Shown here: piece by piece, positions 8,444 through 9,880 of the stretch
How positions within the stretch are numbered: the stretch's first letter is position 1
How the letters are laid out: every line of letters starts with the position of its first letter
DNA from: Caldilineales bacterium
Lineage (GTDB): Bacteria > Chloroflexota > Anaerolineae > JAAEKA01
DNA: 9,880 bases
NCBI GenBank assembly: GCA_021463315.1
Contig: JAJTXO010000095.1
Location: forward strand, 1 to 9,880
Direction: 5' to 3'
Program-made: the position numbers and the translations under genes
The notes under the pieces: model-generated
Seen by the model: the letters and a program-made list of their open reading frames with translations, nothing else
Told to the model about the DNA's origin: nothing
The model's database searches: none

Positions 8444-9094
8444 ATGCCACCCAATCGCTGTACATGGAACTGGACCCAAGAGACCTGGGCGTCCTTTTGC
8501 GCCCGTCGTCCCGATTGCCCAGGATGTACCTCATCTCGTCCCGTCGCTTCGGCGGGACCCGGCGGGACAACGGTCACCATTGCTGGCGCACCAACTGGTA
8601 CGGGAGGCGTTCAAATGCCAGTGCCTCCTGAACAGCTTCGTCTAAACACCGATGGCGAATGGACCATCCTCACTCCGGAAGAGGTGGGGCAGATTGAGCA
8701 CAACCTCACCAAATTCGAGACAACGCTTCCCGAAGATCCATTGAGTAGGAATATGGCACTTTCAGGATTCTACGGCACTCACGGCTTGGAACTCAAGCGC
8801 ATCGAAGCACTTGGCAGCGCCCTCATTGCGACGACCGAGCACCCAAACCCACAAATCGCCGTGGAACTATCTGGTGCTCTCGAGAAAGCCGGTTTCGCAG
8901 AGGCAGCCCTCCAAACCTGGGCTGCGCTGCCCATGATGATCGACCGAACTGACCCCGACGCTGGATGGTTGTTGAGCAATGCCATGCGCAATCGTGGACG
9001 AATACTCGATGGTCTCGATCAATCCATTGAGGCGAATATCGCATTAGCGACTGCAGAACTTGTGGATAACCTGGCTGGAGTCGCTTTGCCCTGA
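8444..9094 (+). CDS. Hypothetical protein, Cys/Trp-rich N-terminus, receptor neighbour
   Basis: A 216-aa protein of no family I recognise. Residues 1-28 hold four cysteines (6, 19, 25, 28; spacing C-x12-C-x5-C-x2-C) and three tryptophans (8, 10, 15), which could form a small metal-binding knuckle. Residues 29-59 are a Gly/Thr/Pro/Ser-rich stretch likely to be a flexible linker. Residues 60-216 look largely helical, with Leu/Ala-rich amphipathic segments and a Trp-containing core (WTIL near 74, TWAAL near 164). There is no signal peptide or membrane helix. The start is fixed by AAGGAG 7 nt upstream. The gene follows the CHAT-STAND receptor on the same strand and shares the moderate GC content of that gene's 3' half. 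This suggests the two were acquired or evolved together. A role as substrate, effector or regulator of the CHAT protease is possible but unproven. Confidence 0.75.
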   Translation: MPPNRCTWNWTQETWASFCARRPDCPGCTSSRPVASAGPGGTTVTIAGAPTGTGGVQMPVPPEQLRLNTDGEWTILTPEEVGQIEHNLTKFETTLPEDPLSRNMALSGFYGTHGLELKRIEALGSALIATTEHPNPQIAVELSGALEKAGFAEAALQTWAALPMMIDRTDPDAGWLLSNAMRNRGRILDGLDQSIEANIALATAELVDNLAGVALP

Positions 9095-9101
9095 GTTGCT
9101 C

Positions 9102-9140
9102 CACACATGGGCCAGTCCCTTGAGAACTGGCCCATGTGTG
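9102..9140 (+). terminator. 15-bp perfect hairpin after the partner gene
   Basis: Bases 9102-9116 are exactly complementary to 9126-9140, with a 9-nt loop (CCCTTGAGA). A further CTGAG/CTCAG pair (9091-9095 with 9141-9145) closes the base across a 6-nt bulge and includes the stop codon. The stem is stable and correctly placed to end transcription or protect the 3' end. No U-run follows, so it is not a canonical intrinsic terminator. Confidence 0.6.
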
Positions 9141-9225
9141 CTCAGATTCTCGCATTACATACATCCTCTTTCATCAAGTTGTGTTGAGATTTGGGGCTAT
9201 TGCGCGTCATGCATAACCCTAGCGG

Positions 9226-9315
9226 CTAGCGTACAGCACCCCCCAGAGCGATGCCGGCCCCAGTGGGCCAGACCATGGCCCCCAGGTCGCCATCTGCTTC
9301 GGTCCCGACCAGTAC
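9226..9315 (-). pseudogene. DUF2442-like C-terminal relic
   Basis: Read leftward from 9315 to a TAG at 9226-9228, this frame encodes 29 residues containing GDLGAMVWPTGAGIAL. That resembles the diagnostic DUF2442 signature, roughly LGTIVWPNGADIAP, with the conserved Asp replaced by Gly. There is no start codon with a ribosome site, and the N-terminal two-thirds of the family are absent. The frame directly follows the stop of the HNH relic and is in phase with it. This is a recognition from a short motif, so confidence is limited. Confidence 0.4.
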
Positions 9316-9567
9316 TCAACGCGGCAGATGCAGCTCCAACGCAACCCAATAGCGCCGCATCTGCATCAGCGCGGGCCGGTTCATGCGCAGCAATGCGACC
9401 GTGGCGCGACCGACGGGCGTCAGTCCGATCAGCGTGGCGCCGTCTTCGCTCCACGCGAAATGATCATGCCAGGTTTGAGCCAACGGATGAGAGAGTGGCG
9501 TTTCCTCCCCGCTGGCCGGATCTGGCGCCGTCTGCCTGACGCCTTTCCGTCGGTTGCAGGTCGGACA
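9316..9567 (-). pseudogene. HNH endonuclease C-terminal relic
   Basis: The minus strand from 9567 to the TGA at 9316 encodes 83 residues. They start CPTCNRRKG, the second half of an HNH/CxxC nuclease motif, and continue through HFAWSEDGATLIGLTPVGRATV and a final MNRPALMQMRRYWVALELH, which is written here in two parts as the family tail. This pattern matches the C-terminus of small HNH endonucleases found in Chloroflexota and cyanobacteria, which are normally about 150-190 aa. Immediately upstream in frame is a TGA stop (9568-9570), and the N-terminal half, with the first HNH histidine, is missing. The break falls next to the palindromic element at 9578. The frame has no start codon or ribosome site, so I call it a dead fragment. 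Confidence 0.6.
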
Positions 9568-9577
9568 TCAAGGAGTT

Positions 9578-9680
9578 TCAGTAGGTCACGATTCTCACGC
9601 AAAGGCGCCAAGACCGCCAAGGATTTCTGATCTTTGCGGCCTTTGCGCCTTGGCGTGAGACCAAAATCGTGACGTACTGA
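9578..9680. repeat. Imperfect long palindrome, REP-like element
   Basis: The outer arms (15 bp at 9578-9592 and 9666-9680) pair with one mismatch. Inner arms of about 29 bp (from TCTCACGC at 9593 to GCGTGAGA at 9653-9660) pair at 25 of 29 positions around a short centre near 9622-9631. The right side has 5 extra bases (CCAAA) between outer and inner arms. The core is built from repeats of GCAAAGG and GCCAAGG motifs, a type of dispersed intergenic repeat common in environmental bacterial genomes. It lies between the truncated 5' ends of the HNH and exonuclease relics. Confidence 0.6.
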
Positions 9681-9697
9681 GTTTCGTCATAGGCCGC

Positions 9698-9790
9698 AGG
9701 CTGGATCGCACCCTCGTCATCGACATCGAAGCCACTGCCGGCGGACAACCGCCGCCGGGACAGGGCAGCGCAATCGGCGAGGCCGGGCTG
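9698..9790 (+). pseudogene. DEDDh 3'-5' exonuclease N-terminal relic
   Basis: The plus-strand frame from 9698 reads RLDRTLVIDIEAT followed by GGQPPPGQGSAIGEAGL. In ERI1-like exonucleases the N-terminus carries a similar VIDxEAT (motif I, Asp-x-Glu binding the catalytic metal) and then a WEGQPPPGQ...EIIEIG stretch. Here the Cys/Trp/Glu before GQPPPGQ is lost and the IIEIG core reads AIGEAG. No ATG or ribosome site precedes it, and past 9790 the frame no longer resembles the family. I read it as a decayed 5' fragment. Confidence 0.5.
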
Positions 9791-9830
9791 CGCCGGCCGG
9801 GCGCCAGCAGGCCAATTTCGTCCAGCCGGC

Positions 9831-9877
9831 TTGTCCTCCGTGCATATTTGCAGTACAATTGCAAATATGCACGGAGG
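9831..9877 (+). promoter_or_regulatory. Promoter embedded in a perfect 18-bp inverted repeat
   Basis: Bases 9835-9852 are exactly complementary to 9860-9877. The 7-nt centre (9853-9859) is G followed by TACAAT, a 5-of-6 -10 hexamer. TTGTCC at 9831-9836 (4 of 6 to the -35 consensus) lies 17 bp upstream of it. Transcription would start near 9866. GGAGG at 9873-9877, inside the right arm, could serve as a ribosome site for a gene beginning just beyond the window. A dimeric repressor bound to such symmetric arms would block the promoter, so autoregulation is a reasonable inference. The controlled gene is not visible. Confidence 0.6.
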
Positions 9878-9880
9878 TTA

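Larger units (their letters stand above)
9095..9834. other. Gene-free stretch of relics and palindromes
   Basis: No intact gene is supported in these 740 bp. It holds the hairpin, the DUF2442-like, HNH and exonuclease relics and the imperfect palindrome listed separately. In the remainder (9146-9225 and 9791-9830) I see nothing recognisable. Confidence 0.6.

Noticed and set aside
8386..8631. An 81-codon plus-strand frame overlapping the partner gene
   Set aside because: It has no ribosome site and overlaps out of frame a gene with a strong one.
8444..9094. Bacterial gasdermin as target of the caspase-like protease
   Set aside because: The protein is short, rich in helical segments and lacks the beta-rich pore fold pattern; only the neighbourhood resembles that system.
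9595..9864. An 89-codon minus-strand frame
   Set aside because: It runs through the palindromic repeat and starts inside the terminal inverted repeat. Its codons and low-complexity product give no sign of a real protein.
1..9880. CRISPR array, tRNA, rRNA or intact insertion sequence
   Set aside because: No regularly spaced direct repeats, tRNA-like cloverleaf, rRNA signature or transposase frame was seen.

Overview
The window is GC-rich bacterial DNA. Its gene styles point most plausibly to a Chloroflexota-like organism (Anaerolineae/Caldilineae type), but no marker gene settles the taxonomy. The clues are a CHAT-nSTAND1 receptor, relics of HNH, DUF2442 and DEDDh-exonuclease families common in that phylum, and REP-like palindromes.

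Left part (1-4003, minus strand): a two-gene operon. The upstream gene encodes an 848-aa lipoprotein made of two tandem solute-binding domains. Twelve bases downstream lies an MscS-type mechanosensitive channel gene, and its Shine-Dalgarno overlaps the stop codon of the lipoprotein gene. A perfect 15-bp palindrome closes the operon at the window edge. No ABC permease or ATPase is present.

Centre (4004-9094, plus strand): a divergent promoter (TTGACA, 17 bp, TATCAT) drives a large gene whose product joins a CHAT caspase-like protease domain, an nSTAND1 NTPase, three membrane segments and a TPR tail. The promoter overlaps the upstream-most ATG, so the likely start is a GTG at 4423, after a leader of about 140 nt. 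Base composition drops sharply inside this gene near 6690, where the NTPase ends and the membrane/TPR part begins. 175 bp downstream is a 216-aa protein of unknown family. It has a Cys/Trp-rich N-terminus, a flexible Gly/Thr/Pro linker and a helical C-terminal part, and it ends in a strong hairpin. By analogy with other CHAT systems, the pair may be a sensor-protease and its target or effector. This is the most interesting part of the window and remains an inference.

Right part (9095-9880): no intact gene. It holds degraded relics: a DUF2442-like C-terminus and an HNH-endonuclease C-terminus on the minus strand, and a DEDDh exonuclease N-terminus on the plus strand. The 5' ends of the HNH and exonuclease relics flank a REP-like imperfect palindrome of about 100 bp. 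The window ends in a perfect 18-bp inverted repeat whose 7-nt centre holds a -10 hexamer, which looks like an operator-promoter for a gene starting just past the edge.
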